Shown piece by piece: positions 1-7,931 of a stretch of DNA of 64,000 bases. The notes beneath the pieces are model-generated. The model had not been told where the DNA came from. It worked only from the letters and a program-made list of their open reading frames with translations, and searched no databases. The stretch covers positions 1-64,000 of the forward strand of contig CBFIJK010000011.1 in assembly GCA_965662745.1 (NCBI GenBank). Direction: 5' to 3'. The stretch's first letter is position 1. Every line of letters begins with the position of its first letter. Made by a program: the position numbers and the translations under genes. This DNA is from Anianibacter sp965662745 (GTDB lineage Bacteria > Pseudomonadota > Alphaproteobacteria > Rhodobacterales > Rhodobacteraceae).

Positions 1-91
1 TTGGTGTTGAAAAATATCCGGAAGAGCACGAGAGGGAACCTCTCGTACGGGCCGCAGCGGGCTCAATGCCCGCAAGGGACGTTCACCCTTC
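1..91 (+). repeat. Two-hairpin intergenic repeat, copy A
   Basis: This non-coding stretch matches a second copy at 32073-32160. Both share a leader (TTGGTGTT, then AAATATCCGGAAGAGC) and two inverted repeats. The first hairpin here is 28-46: an 8-bp stem ACGAGAGG/CCTCTCGT around GAA. The second is 57-73: GCGGGC/GCCCGC around TCAAT. One stem pair differs from copy B with compensating changes on both sides, which suggests selection for an RNA fold. It abuts the 3' end of the minus-strand glycosyltransferase gene. I do not recognise a named family. A Rhodobacterales-specific terminator or REP-like element is my guess. Confidence 0.7.
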
Positions 92-1138
92 CTAGGCTTC
101 GTTTTCCTTTTGCAGGCGCGCGCGCAATTCGATGCGCTTCTTGAGAAGCGTTGTCGCTAGCTGTGGTAAGACGTCCCGACGTTCGGTCCCGGCGCAACGG
201 GTCAGAAGTTGCAGTCCTTCGAGCGTATCGAAGGCCTCCATCGCCGCTTTTTGGTGCCAGGCTAGTCCGTCTGCATGAAGGCCGCCCAAGGTCTCATCCG
301 TCATCAACTCGTTCAGACGGGCTTTCAGCTTCGGAAGATGGCGCTGGATCGAGGTCTCGGTCTGTGTATTGAAGTTACGATCCGCCCAGTAGCCGATATC
401 GATGGCTTTCTGGCTGCGGTTCGGCAGGCCGCGGGCGGATTTCACCAGAAAGGCCATCGCGGATTTCACCGAGTAGTGGTTCAGCTCGACAAGACTTGTC
501 CTATGCAGCGCGCCATAGGTGATGTTGCCCTGCCGTTCGAACCCGGCCGGCAGACGTGCGCCATCACCGTTCACCCAGCGAATCCCATCCGCTTTGGGCT
601 GTTTCGGGCGGTGGACGCCGAGTTTTCCATAGCTGCCGTCGTTTCGATAGAGCGTCTTGAACTGGCTGGCCTGCCAGGGCGCGTGGCAGGGGACCGGCGC
701 GCAACGGGTGAAATCCTCGATCACCGGGCGGCCGGAGATCTCGACATGGCCGGACGATCCGAAGAGCCGCCAGGTCAGGGTAATCGCCTGCGCCTCGGGG
801 ACGGCCTCAAGAAGATCGGTAAACTGACCCTCGCCGCATTTGATGTTCACGAACTCGTCGATATCCGAGAACAGCAGCCAGTCGGCGCCGGTCACCGCCG
901 GGTGGCTGTTCGCCCGATCCAGCGCCGTCCACTGGATGCCCTTCTTGCCGATCCGGTTGTTGCGGACGTGGATAACCTCTCCCATTTCGTGCAACCGGTC
1001 CAGAATTGCATCGGTCCCGTCGTCGCAATCGTTGGAATAGACGAGGATATCGGTTGCCCCGATCATCCGGTGATAGGCGACCCATTCCAGGATATAGGGC
1101 GCCTCGTTGCGCATCGTGGTGATGATCGTCAGCTTCAT
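92..1138 (-). CDS. Glycosyltransferase, family 2 / GT92-like
   Basis: The 348-aa protein opens with MKLTIITTMRNEAPYILEW, the usual start of the GT-A fold of family 2-type glycosyltransferases. A metal- and sugar-nucleotide-binding acidic motif, FSDIDEF, sits at about residues 90-96. No signal peptide or membrane segment is visible, so it probably works in the cytoplasm on a surface polysaccharide or lipid-linked sugar. The acceptor cannot be told from the sequence. It stands alone, divergent from the acyl-CoA synthetase gene across about 107 bp, with a structured repeat just beyond its 3' end. The fold call is firm, the substrate is not known. Confidence 0.8.
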   Translation of the reverse strand: MKLTIITTMRNEAPYILEWVAYHRMIGATDILVYSNDCDDGTDAILDRLHEMGEVIHVRNNRIGKKGIQWTALDRANSHPAVTGADWLLFSDIDEFVNIKCGEGQFTDLLEAVPEAQAITLTWRLFGSSGHVEISGRPVIEDFTRCAPVPCHAPWQASQFKTLYRNDGSYGKLGVHRPKQPKADGIRWVNGDGARLPAGFERQGNITYGALHRTSLVELNHYSVKSAMAFLVKSARGLPNRSQKAIDIGYWADRNFNTQTETSIQRHLPKLKARLNELMTDETLGGLHADGLAWHQKAAMEAFDTLEGLQLLTRCAGTERRDVLPQLATTLLKKRIELRARLQKENEA

Positions 1139-1245
1139 GCCCCAAGTGATAGGCCGCGCGGCGACCCTCGAAAAGCCCGGGCCTTTTCATTTGGCACGAT
1201 CCGCGTAGATACTGGCGCGCGGAACACGCAACGCGGGAGGAACCG

Positions 1246-2871
1246 ATGGGCTGGATGGATGACGAGACCGGGTTGGACAAGACCGCGGCGAATTACGTTC
1301 CACTGACCCCGCTTTCGCATCTGGCGCGCGCGGTTCGGATCGCGCCCGAGCGCACCGCCCTTGTCTATCGCGGCGCGCGCTGGACCTATGCCGAGCATGT
1401 GGAGCGCGTCACGCGGCTCGCCTCGGCCCTCGCACAACGCGGGATCGCGCCAGGTGACGTCGTCGCGACGATCTTGCCGAATGTTCCCGCGCAGGTCGAG
1501 GCGACATGGGCCGTTCCCGCCTGCTCCGGCGTTCTGAATGCGATCAACACGCGGCTCGACCCGGACACGGTTCGCTATATCCTGACCCATGGCCGCGCAA
1601 AGATCGCAATTGTGGACAGCGCGGCAATCGAGATGACCGAGGCGGCGCTGGTACAAATGGATGGGCCCTTGCCGCTGATCGTCGAGGTGCCCGATGCGGC
1701 CGCCGGGATCGGCGCCTCCGGGCGGCACATGACATATGAAAAGTTCATCGCCGAGGGGGATCCTGCCTTCAGATGGATCTACCCGGCGGATGAATGGGAA
1801 AGCCTAGCGCTGAACTACACCTCGGGCACCACCGGACGACCCAAGGGCGTCGTCTATCATCACCGGGGCGCGTATCTGGCGACGATGGGCAACCTGATCT
1901 CGTGGCGGATGCAGCTTTACCCGGTCTACCTGACCATCGTGCCGCTGTTTCATTGCAATGCCTGGACGCATCCCTGGATGGTGCCGCTGCTGCTGGGCAC
2001 GACTGTCTGCTGCCGCGATATCACTGCCTCCACCATCTACGACGCGATCGCGGATGAGGGCGTCACGCATTTCGGCGGCGCGCCAATCGTTCTGAACGCC
2101 ATCGTCAATGCCGACGACGCAGATCGGCGCGACTTCGACCATATCGTCGAGGTCTTCACCGCAGGCGCCCCGCCTCCTGCCGCCACCCTGAAAGCGCTGG
2201 AGCCTTTGGGCTTCAACGTCACGCAGGTCTATGGCCTCACAGAGGTCTACGGCCCCGCGACCGATTGCACATGGAAGCCGGACTGGGACGATCTGGAGCC
2301 CGACGCGCGGGCCGAGGTCAAGGCGCGCACCGGAATCGTGATGCCCATGATGGAAGAGATCACCGTTCTTGGCGAGAATGACGCACAGGTGCCCTGGGAC
2401 GGCGAGACAACGGGCGAGATCGTCATGCGCGGCAACGCGACGATGAAGGGCTATTACAAGAATCCCGAGGCGACGGCAGAGGCGTTCAAGGGCGGCTGGT
2501 TCCGCACCGGCGACATCGCGTTCCAGCATGACGACGGATATATCAAGATCACCGACCGGTCGAAAGATATCATTATCTCGGGCGGCGAGAACGTCTCGTC
2601 CGTCGAGGTTGAGAGCACGCTGATGCATCATCCCGCCGTATCGCTCTGCGCCGTGGTCGCCAAACCGGACGACAAATGGGGCGAAGTGCCCTGCGCCTTC
2701 GTGGAACTCAAGGGCGGTCAGGACGTAAGCGAAGCCGAGTTGATCGGCTTTTGCCGAGAGCGGCTCGCGGGCTTCAAGACGCCGAAACACATCCTGTTTG
2801 AAGAGCTTCCCAAGACATCGACCGGCAAGATCCAGAAATTCGCGCTGCGCGCGCGGGCGAAGGACATATAA
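1246..2871 (+). CDS. Acyl-CoA synthetase (AMP-forming)
   Basis: The 541-aa protein belongs to the ANL adenylating superfamily and should activate a carboxylic acid to its acyl-CoA through an acyl-adenylate. The P-loop-like AMP motif YTSGTTGRPKG is at residues 191-201. YGLTEVYGP and the GWFRTGD hinge region follow. The catalytic lysine of the C-terminal cap is K528 in STGKIQ. Length and motifs fit medium- or long-chain acyl-CoA synthetases and the related methylmercaptopropionate-CoA ligases (DmdB) of roseobacters, but the substrate cannot be assigned by eye. The next gene starts 8 bp after the stop, so the two are probably cotranscribed. Confidence 0.85.
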   Translation: MGWMDDETGLDKTAANYVPLTPLSHLARAVRIAPERTALVYRGARWTYAEHVERVTRLASALAQRGIAPGDVVATILPNVPAQVEATWAVPACSGVLNAINTRLDPDTVRYILTHGRAKIAIVDSAAIEMTEAALVQMDGPLPLIVEVPDAAAGIGASGRHMTYEKFIAEGDPAFRWIYPADEWESLALNYTSGTTGRPKGVVYHHRGAYLATMGNLISWRMQLYPVYLTIVPLFHCNAWTHPWMVPLLLGTTVCCRDITASTIYDAIADEGVTHFGGAPIVLNAIVNADDADRRDFDHIVEVFTAGAPPPAATLKALEPLGFNVTQVYGLTEVYGPATDCTWKPDWDDLEPDARAEVKARTGIVMPMMEEITVLGENDAQVPWDGETTGEIVMRGNATMKGYYKNPEATAEAFKGGWFRTGDIAFQHDDGYIKITDRSKDIIISGGENVSSVEVESTLMHHPAVSLCAVVAKPDDKWGEVPCAFVELKGGQDVSEAELIGFCRERLAGFKTPKHILFEELPKTSTGKIQKFALRARAKDI

Positions 2872-2879
2872 CCCCCGAG

Positions 2880-3893
2880 ATGACCGCGCTCAGCGAATAT
2901 CAGCGGCTCGAAGCGCCGGGGGTCTGGCGGGCCGGAGGCGAGGCGCAGCGGCGCGACGTCATCGTGTCCCTGGGCGATGCGACGCTGACGATTTCGGACA
3001 TGGCAGAGCGCGCGCTGACCCATTGGTCGCTTGCCGCGATCGAGCGGCGTGGGGGCGGTGATGCCCCGGCGCTTTATGCGCCCGGCGTCGAGACTGACGA
3101 AGAGCTTGAGATCGAGGACGAGACGATGGTCGCCGCCATCGAACGCGTGCGCCGCGCGGTGCAGCGTCGGCGGCCCAAGAAGGGGCGCGTGCGTCTGGTC
3201 GTGGCGGCGCTGATGCTGGCGGCCATCGCGGCAGGTGCCGTTTTCTGGCTGCCCGGCGCGCTGAAGCGCAACGCGGTGGCGGTGGTGCCTGAAAGCCAAC
3301 GGCTCGATATCGGCGCACGGCTTTTGTCGGAACTCGAACGCTTTACCGGGCCGCCCTGTTCGTCGCGCCTTGGCGACCGGGCGCTCTCTGCCTTGCAGGA
3401 CCGGCTGCGTGGCGGACGCGAGGGGCGCATCGTCGTGGTGCCTGAGACCGTCGACAGCGCGTTGCATCTGCCAGGCGGGATCATCGTTCTGGGGCGCGAG
3501 ATGCTTCAGGCCCATGACAACCCGGACGTCTTGGCAGGTTTCATCCTGTCCGAAGATCTGCGCGCCGCCGCACGCGATCCGCTGGCGCGGCTTCTGGACG
3601 ATGCAGGGCCGTGGAACGCGCTTCAGCTTCTGACGACCGGCGACGTGCCGCAGCCAGCGCTTGCAGCCCATGCCACGACGCTGGTCGGCGCGGCCCCTGC
3701 CCCGATCGCGCCCGAAGCGCTGAATGCGGAATTCAACGCTGCCGGGCTGCCCAGCCTGCCCTATGCCAATGCGCTTGGCGATACCGCCTATGCCGAGGCG
3801 CTGCGCAGCGGCAATCCCGGGCGTGATCCGAATATGGGGCCGGTCTTGCGTGATGAGAACTGGATCAGCCTGCAAGCGATCTGCCTACGGTGA
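2880..3893 (+). CDS. Single-pass membrane protein, M48-peptidase-like without catalytic motif
   Basis: This 337-aa protein has a cytoplasmic N-terminal part rich in charged residues (about 1-104), one membrane segment (about 105-123, preceded by RRRPKKGR) and a periplasmic C-terminal part. Around residues 193-235 the pattern LHLPGGIIVLGREML followed by DNPDVLAGFILSEDLR resembles the M48 peptidase stretch LPGG-(I/V)-x-V...DELAxVLAHExxH. Here the zinc motif HExxH reads SEDLR (224-228), so no peptidase activity is expected. It follows the acyl-CoA synthetase gene by 8 bp and ends just before a terminator-like hairpin. Its function is unknown, and the M48 link is my inference from a short pattern. 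Confidence 0.7.
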   Translation: MTALSEYQRLEAPGVWRAGGEAQRRDVIVSLGDATLTISDMAERALTHWSLAAIERRGGGDAPALYAPGVETDEELEIEDETMVAAIERVRRAVQRRRPKKGRVRLVVAALMLAAIAAGAVFWLPGALKRNAVAVVPESQRLDIGARLLSELERFTGPPCSSRLGDRALSALQDRLRGGREGRIVVVPETVDSALHLPGGIIVLGREMLQAHDNPDVLAGFILSEDLRAAARDPLARLLDDAGPWNALQLLTTGDVPQPALAAHATTLVGAAPAPIAPEALNAEFNAAGLPSLPYANALGDTAYAEALRSGNPGRDPNMGPVLRDENWISLQAICLR

Positions 3894-3901
3894 AACAGAA
3901 A

Positions 3902-3941
3902 GGCCCCGCCTTTTCAGGCGAGGCCCCCCGGAGGCTTTTTT
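3902..3941 (+). terminator. Probable rho-independent terminator after the acyl-CoA synthetase operon
   Basis: A 9-bp stem with one mismatch (GGCCCCGCC / GGCGAGGCC, 3902-3910 and 3917-3925, loop TTTTCA) begins 8 bp after the stop codon. A run of six T follows about 10 bases later, at 3936-3941. It would end plus-strand transcription of the two-gene unit. Confidence 0.6.
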
Positions 3942-4021
3942 GCTGTTAGGGAATGCGCGGGTAAGCTCCCGAGAACCCGACGCGAGGGTCGATGGCACGC
4001 GCCATCGAAACTGGTAGATGC

Positions 4022-4051
4022 AAAACACCGCCTGCGTATCGGCAGGCGGTG
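4022..4051 (-). terminator. Rho-independent terminator for the secreted-protein gene
   Basis: A perfect 10-bp inverted repeat (CACCGCCTGC / GCAGGCGGTG, 4026-4035 and 4042-4051, loop of six). On the minus strand it is followed at once by TTTTG. It lies about 85 bp beyond the stop of the minus-strand gene at 4136. Confidence 0.7.
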
Positions 4052-4135
4052 GAACTGTTACAAAGCCTTCATAAACGATGCGGCGCGCCCTGCAAGTCAC
4101 ACTCGCTCACACGGGCGGGAAGCCGCCGTGTAACG

Positions 4136-5047
4136 TTACGGCGTGCCGCGCGTGGAATATCGGATGTTCGATCCCGGCACGGCATTGGCCATGTCCGTGA
4201 CGATCACATGCGTCCGGTTGCCGCCCGGCATCGCCAGGGTGATCCGCTGTCCTGGCGCCTTCTGCTTGCCGGTCGGGCGGATATCGATGATGCGGCTGGT
4301 CCAGTTGTGGCCGGTGCGTTGATCAATCAGCTGCCGCGGTACCGTCTGGGTCCAGACGAGCGACATCTGCGCGTGCCCCGTCAGCGTCTGCGCCCCGCGA
4401 TTCGGGTTGAGGCGATCATCGTCCCACGCGGTCTTGTAGCCCTGCGGCACGTCGATCCCGCGGGCATCGGGCACACGAAGTTGCGCGCCAAGACGGCCAT
4501 TGTAGGGATTTTCGGCCTGAGGGCCGCAGCGCACGGTGTGGCGGCCATTCGATTGCAGATACTGGCCGGAAATCCCGCCGACACCGGGACACGCGCCCGT
4601 GGTCGTGCGCGGCGCTTGTTGGGGGACCTGAACGGGAGCGGGCGCATAGGCGACCGGCGGCTGCGCTTGCGGTGCGGGCGCGCGCACGACGCGCGGCGCT
4701 TGGGTTGGGGCGGGCCGCGTTTGCGGCGCGGGGCGTGTCTGAGGGGCAGGCGCGGCTTGTGCCGGGGCAGAGGCCGTCGCAGTGCCGCCGCGGATCGTGG
4801 GCTGGAAACCGCAGACGACCTGGCGGCCGCGCGTCATGCGCGGCACCCAGGTGACGTTGCCGTCGAAACCGGCGCGAATATAGACGCAACCGCGGCTGTC
4901 GACATACTGACGGCCATCAAAGCCTGCGGGGGGTTGTTCCGCCGGTTCGCCCGCCACGTCAACGGATCGGTTTTGCGCGCTGGCCGGGGCCAAGGCGGTC
5001 AGTGCCAGCAGGGCGGACACTGCCAAAGTCGTCGTGAGTTTCGTCAT
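4136..5047 (-). CDS. Secreted proline-rich protein of unknown function
   Basis: The protein is about 303 aa from MTKLTTTLAV, or 308 aa from an upstream ATG. It has a clear Sec signal peptide ending APASAQ. An N-terminal module (about residues 25-90) contains DSRGCVYIRAGFDG and two further cysteines. A proline/alanine/glutamine linker follows (about 95-160). The C-terminal module includes GYKTAWDDDRLNPNRG and ends TDMANAVPGSNIRY. Similar proteins in roseobacters are often annotated as SPOR-domain or hypothetical proteins, but I cannot confirm a SPOR fold. It probably sits in the periplasm or cell wall. Its own terminator lies downstream. Confidence 0.75.
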   Translation of the reverse strand: MTKLTTTLAVSALLALTALAPASAQNRSVDVAGEPAEQPPAGFDGRQYVDSRGCVYIRAGFDGNVTWVPRMTRGRQVVCGFQPTIRGGTATASAPAQAAPAPQTRPAPQTRPAPTQAPRVVRAPAPQAQPPVAYAPAPVQVPQQAPRTTTGACPGVGGISGQYLQSNGRHTVRCGPQAENPYNGRLGAQLRVPDARGIDVPQGYKTAWDDDRLNPNRGAQTLTGHAQMSLVWTQTVPRQLIDQRTGHNWTSRIIDIRPTGKQKAPGQRITLAMPGGNRTHVIVTDMANAVPGSNIRYSTRGTP

Positions 5048-5063
5048 CATGTGCCCCCACACA

Positions 5064-5094
5064 AAATCTGGGGTTACAATGCCGTAACAACCCC
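5064..5094 (-). terminator. Hairpin that may terminate the deo/upp operon
   Basis: An interrupted inverted repeat (GGGGTTAC ... GTAACAACCCC on the plus strand, 5070-5094) lies about 30 bp beyond the upp stop. On the minus strand it is followed by ATTTTG. It also sits just upstream of the secreted-protein gene, so it could act on that gene's leader instead. Confidence 0.4.
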
Positions 5095-5125
5095 TAGCCG
5101 TAAAGGCCCCGACTGCAACCGCACG

Positions 5126-5758
5126 CTATTTCGTGCCGAACATGCGGTCTCCGGCATCACCGAGTCCTGGCACGATATAGCCCTTGTCGTTCAAATGGCG
5201 ATCGAGCGAGGCGGTGACGATGGGAACGTCGGGATGCGCCTCTTTCATCCGTGCAACGCCCTCGGGCGCGGCAAGAAGGCACATGAAGCGGATATCCGTC
5301 GCGCCGGCCTCTTTCAGAAGGTCGATGGCGGCGGCGGATGAATTGCCCGTCGCCAGCATCGGATCGACGGCGATCACCAAGCGGTCTTCGAGCGACTCCG
5401 GTACCTTGAAGTAATACTGCACCGGCTGAAGCGTTTCCTCATCACGGTAGAGCCCGACAAACCCGACACGCGCCGAGGGGATAAGTTCCAGAACACCGTC
5501 CAGCAGGCCGTTGCCCGCGCGCAAGATCGAAATCAGCGCGAGTTTCTTGCCATCCAGCGTCGGCGCATCCATCGCCTCGATCGGCGTTTCGATGCGCTTC
5601 GTGGTCATTCTAAGCTCGCTTGTGATCTCATAGGCCAGAAGCTGGCTGATCTCTCGCAGAAGCTGGCGGAACACGGCTGTCGGCGTGTCCTTGTCTCGCA
5701 TGAGCGTCAGTTTGTGCTGGACCAGCGGGTGCTCGACGATGGTCAGGTGATCGGTCAT
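5126..5758 (-). CDS. upp: Uracil phosphoribosyltransferase
   Basis: This 210-aa cytoplasmic enzyme makes UMP from uracil and PRPP. The PRPP-binding motif VDPMLATGNS is at residues 131-140, and the C-terminal uracil-binding stretch reads GYIVPGLGDAGDRMFGTK, as in the family. The open frame extends upstream to 5866, but that extension lies inside add. MTDHLTIVEHPLVQHKL is the standard N-terminus, and its ATG overlaps the add stop codon by 4 bp (ATGA). It is the last gene of the salvage operon cdd-deoA-deoB-add-upp and captures the uracil released upstream. Confidence 0.96.
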   Translation of the reverse strand: MTDHLTIVEHPLVQHKLTLMRDKDTPTAVFRQLLREISQLLAYEITSELRMTTKRIETPIEAMDAPTLDGKKLALISILRAGNGLLDGVLELIPSARVGFVGLYRDEETLQPVQYYFKVPESLEDRLVIAVDPMLATGNSSAAAIDLLKEAGATDIRFMCLLAAPEGVARMKEAHPDVPIVTASLDRHLNDKGYIVPGLGDAGDRMFGTK

Positions 5759-6735
5759 GCGGCGTCCCCTTCGATGATCTTCAGCTTGGCGTCCCGCGTC
5801 CCGGCATCGCAAAACGCGGCCTCCATCGCGGTGCGGTTGATGGCGCGGAAATCGGCGTCCTCCCACCCGAAGGTTTCGGCGAGCGCCTCGTACTCGCGAG
5901 TCATCGTGGTGTGAAAGAAGGGCGGATCGTCGGTTGAGACGGTCACCTTCGCGCCCGCCTCGCGCAAGAGCTGGATCGGATGGCGTGCCATGTCGGGATA
6001 GACCCCCAACGTGACATTCGATCCCGGGCAGGTTTCCAGAACGATGCCATCCTCGACGATCCGGTCCACCAGCGCCGGATCCTCGATCGCGCGCACCCCG
6101 TGGCCAAGCCGTTCGGGCCGCAGATGTTCAAGCGTCGCCTTGATGCCCTTCGGCCCCCGCCATTCGCCAGCATGGGCCGTCAGGCGCAGGCCCGCTTCGC
6201 GCGCCATATCGAACGCATAGGTGAAATCCTTGGCCTCGCCCGCCTTTTCGTCGCCCGCGATGCCAAAGCCCGTCAGAAAATCGCCCATTGTCTCGGCGGC
6301 GCACTGAGCGGTCTCCTTGGCCTTGTCAGGGCCGAAATGCCGGATGCAGGTCACGATGGCGCGCATGGTGATCCCATGCGCGGCTTCGGCGCTTTCCGCC
6401 GCCTCGCGGATGGCATGCAGGTATTCGCGCCACGCGCCCAGATCACGGCCGCCACAGAAATCGGGGCTGAGGAAGACCTCGGTATAGATCACGCCATGCT
6501 CGGCGCTTTCTGCGAGCACGGCCTTGGTCAGTCGGTGATAATCCTCGGGCGAGTTCAGCACACTTGTCGCGGCCTCGTATACCTCTAGGAAATGCCAGAA
6601 ATCGCGATAGGAATACGTCCCATCCTCGGCGAAGACGCCTTTCAGATCGACGCTCTTCTCTTTCGCCATATCGGCGATCAGGCGCGGCGGCGCGGCGCCT
6701 TCGAGATGGAGATGCAGTTCAGCCTTGGGGATCAT
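5755..6735 (-). CDS. add: Adenosine deaminase
   Basis: This 326-aa zinc enzyme deaminates adenosine (or deoxyadenosine) to inosine. The metal-binding HLHLEG is at residues 8-13. TAHAGE carries another metal histidine and the catalytic acid region, and STDDPPFF near residue 275 carries the conserved double aspartate. Length and motifs are normal. Some relatives act on adenine or aminofutalosine, but the operon setting favours nucleoside salvage. Its start overlaps the deoB stop by 4 bp and its stop overlaps the upp start by 4 bp, so translation is probably coupled. Confidence 0.9.
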   Translation of the reverse strand: MIPKAELHLHLEGAAPPRLIADMAKEKSVDLKGVFAEDGTYSYRDFWHFLEVYEAATSVLNSPEDYHRLTKAVLAESAEHGVIYTEVFLSPDFCGGRDLGAWREYLHAIREAAESAEAAHGITMRAIVTCIRHFGPDKAKETAQCAAETMGDFLTGFGIAGDEKAGEAKDFTYAFDMAREAGLRLTAHAGEWRGPKGIKATLEHLRPERLGHGVRAIEDPALVDRIVEDGIVLETCPGSNVTLGVYPDMARHPIQLLREAGAKVTVSTDDPPFFHTTMTREYEALAETFGWEDADFRAINRTAMEAAFCDAGTRDAKLKIIEGDAA

Positions 6736-7931
6736 AGGAAACTCCGTCCCGCTCCGCGTGTCTTGAGGCCAAGATGCGCCGCAAGAGTGGCGGCGACATC
6801 GGCAAATTCGATCAGCCCTACCTCGCCCAGATCAGGGCCGTGGGCAAGCACCGGTACCCGTTCGCGCGTGTGATCGCTGCCATGCCAGGTCGGATCATTG
6901 CCATGATCGGCGGTGAAGATCGCCAGATCGCCGGGGCCGAGGCGTGCCAGAAAGCGCGGGATTTCCCGGTCGAACCATTCCAGCGCCCGCGCATAGCCCG
7001 CCACATCGCGGCGGTGACCGTATAGGCTGTCGAACTCGACGAAATTGGCGAAGGTGAAGCTGCCGGGCTGGGCCTCTGCCCCCAGATCAACGAGATGTTC
7101 CATCAGAGCCGCATCATCGCCTTTGCGCAAATCGTCGATGCCGCGCATGGAAAAGATGTCACCAATCTTGCCCACCGCATGAACGGTGCGGCCCGCGTCC
7201 TGCGCCCAATCGCAAATCGTCGGGCTGGGCGGGGCAATCGCGAAATCCTTGCGGTTCGTGGTGCGGGTGAACCCGTCTTCCGGCGTGCCCACAAAGGGGC
7301 GCGCGATGACCCGGCCCACCTTCATGCCGTGCAGGGTCGGGCAGAGCGCGCGGCACAGATCATACAGGCGCTCCAGCCCGAAGTGGTCCTCATGCGCGGC
7401 GATCTGGAAGACGCTGTCGGCAGAGGTGTAGCAAATCGGCCAGCCAGTACGGATATGCTCTGCTCCGAGATCGGCGATGATCGTGGTACCCGAGGCATGG
7501 CAATTGCCGAGGATGCCATCCGTGCCCGCCGCAGCGCAGACCTCGGCCACAAGGCTTTCAGGGAACGCAGGGTCGGTCTTGGGGAAATAGTGCCAATCCC
7601 ACGGCACCGGCACGCCAGCCAGTTCCCAATGTCCCGAAGGCGTGTCCTTGCCGTTCGACAATTCGGTCGCAGCGGCCCAAGTGCCTCTTGGGGTCGCCTC
7701 AAGCCTGGGTGGCGACAGACCCGATGCGAGGCGCACCGCCGCCCCCAGCCCCATCGCATCGAGGTTGGGCATATTCAGCGGCCCGCTGCGCCCGTCCTCG
7801 GCGCCGCCTGCAGCACAAACTTCAGCGATATGGCCAAGCGTGTTCGCGCCTTCATCGCCAAAGGCGGCGGCATCGGGCGCGCCGCCGCATCCGGCGCTGT
7901 CGAGAACGATAAGAAACGCGCGTCGGGTCAT
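6732..7931 (-). CDS. deoB: Phosphopentomutase
   Basis: This 399-aa enzyme of the alkaline phosphatase superfamily interconverts (deoxy)ribose-1-phosphate and the 5-phosphate. It links phosphorolysis of nucleosides to central carbon metabolism. The N-terminal metal motif LDSAGCGGAPDAAAFGDEGA and the C-terminal FTADHGNDPTW...SDHTRE supply the manganese ligands. Length is normal for the family. It overlaps deoA upstream and add downstream by 4 bp each. It should take the deoxyribose-1-phosphate made by DeoA. Confidence 0.96.
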   Translation of the reverse strand: MTRRAFLIVLDSAGCGGAPDAAAFGDEGANTLGHIAEVCAAGGAEDGRSGPLNMPNLDAMGLGAAVRLASGLSPPRLEATPRGTWAAATELSNGKDTPSGHWELAGVPVPWDWHYFPKTDPAFPESLVAEVCAAAGTDGILGNCHASGTTIIADLGAEHIRTGWPICYTSADSVFQIAAHEDHFGLERLYDLCRALCPTLHGMKVGRVIARPFVGTPEDGFTRTTNRKDFAIAPPSPTICDWAQDAGRTVHAVGKIGDIFSMRGIDDLRKGDDAALMEHLVDLGAEAQPGSFTFANFVEFDSLYGHRRDVAGYARALEWFDREIPRFLARLGPGDLAIFTADHGNDPTWHGSDHTRERVPVLAHGPDLGEVGLIEFADVAATLAAHLGLKTRGAGRSFL

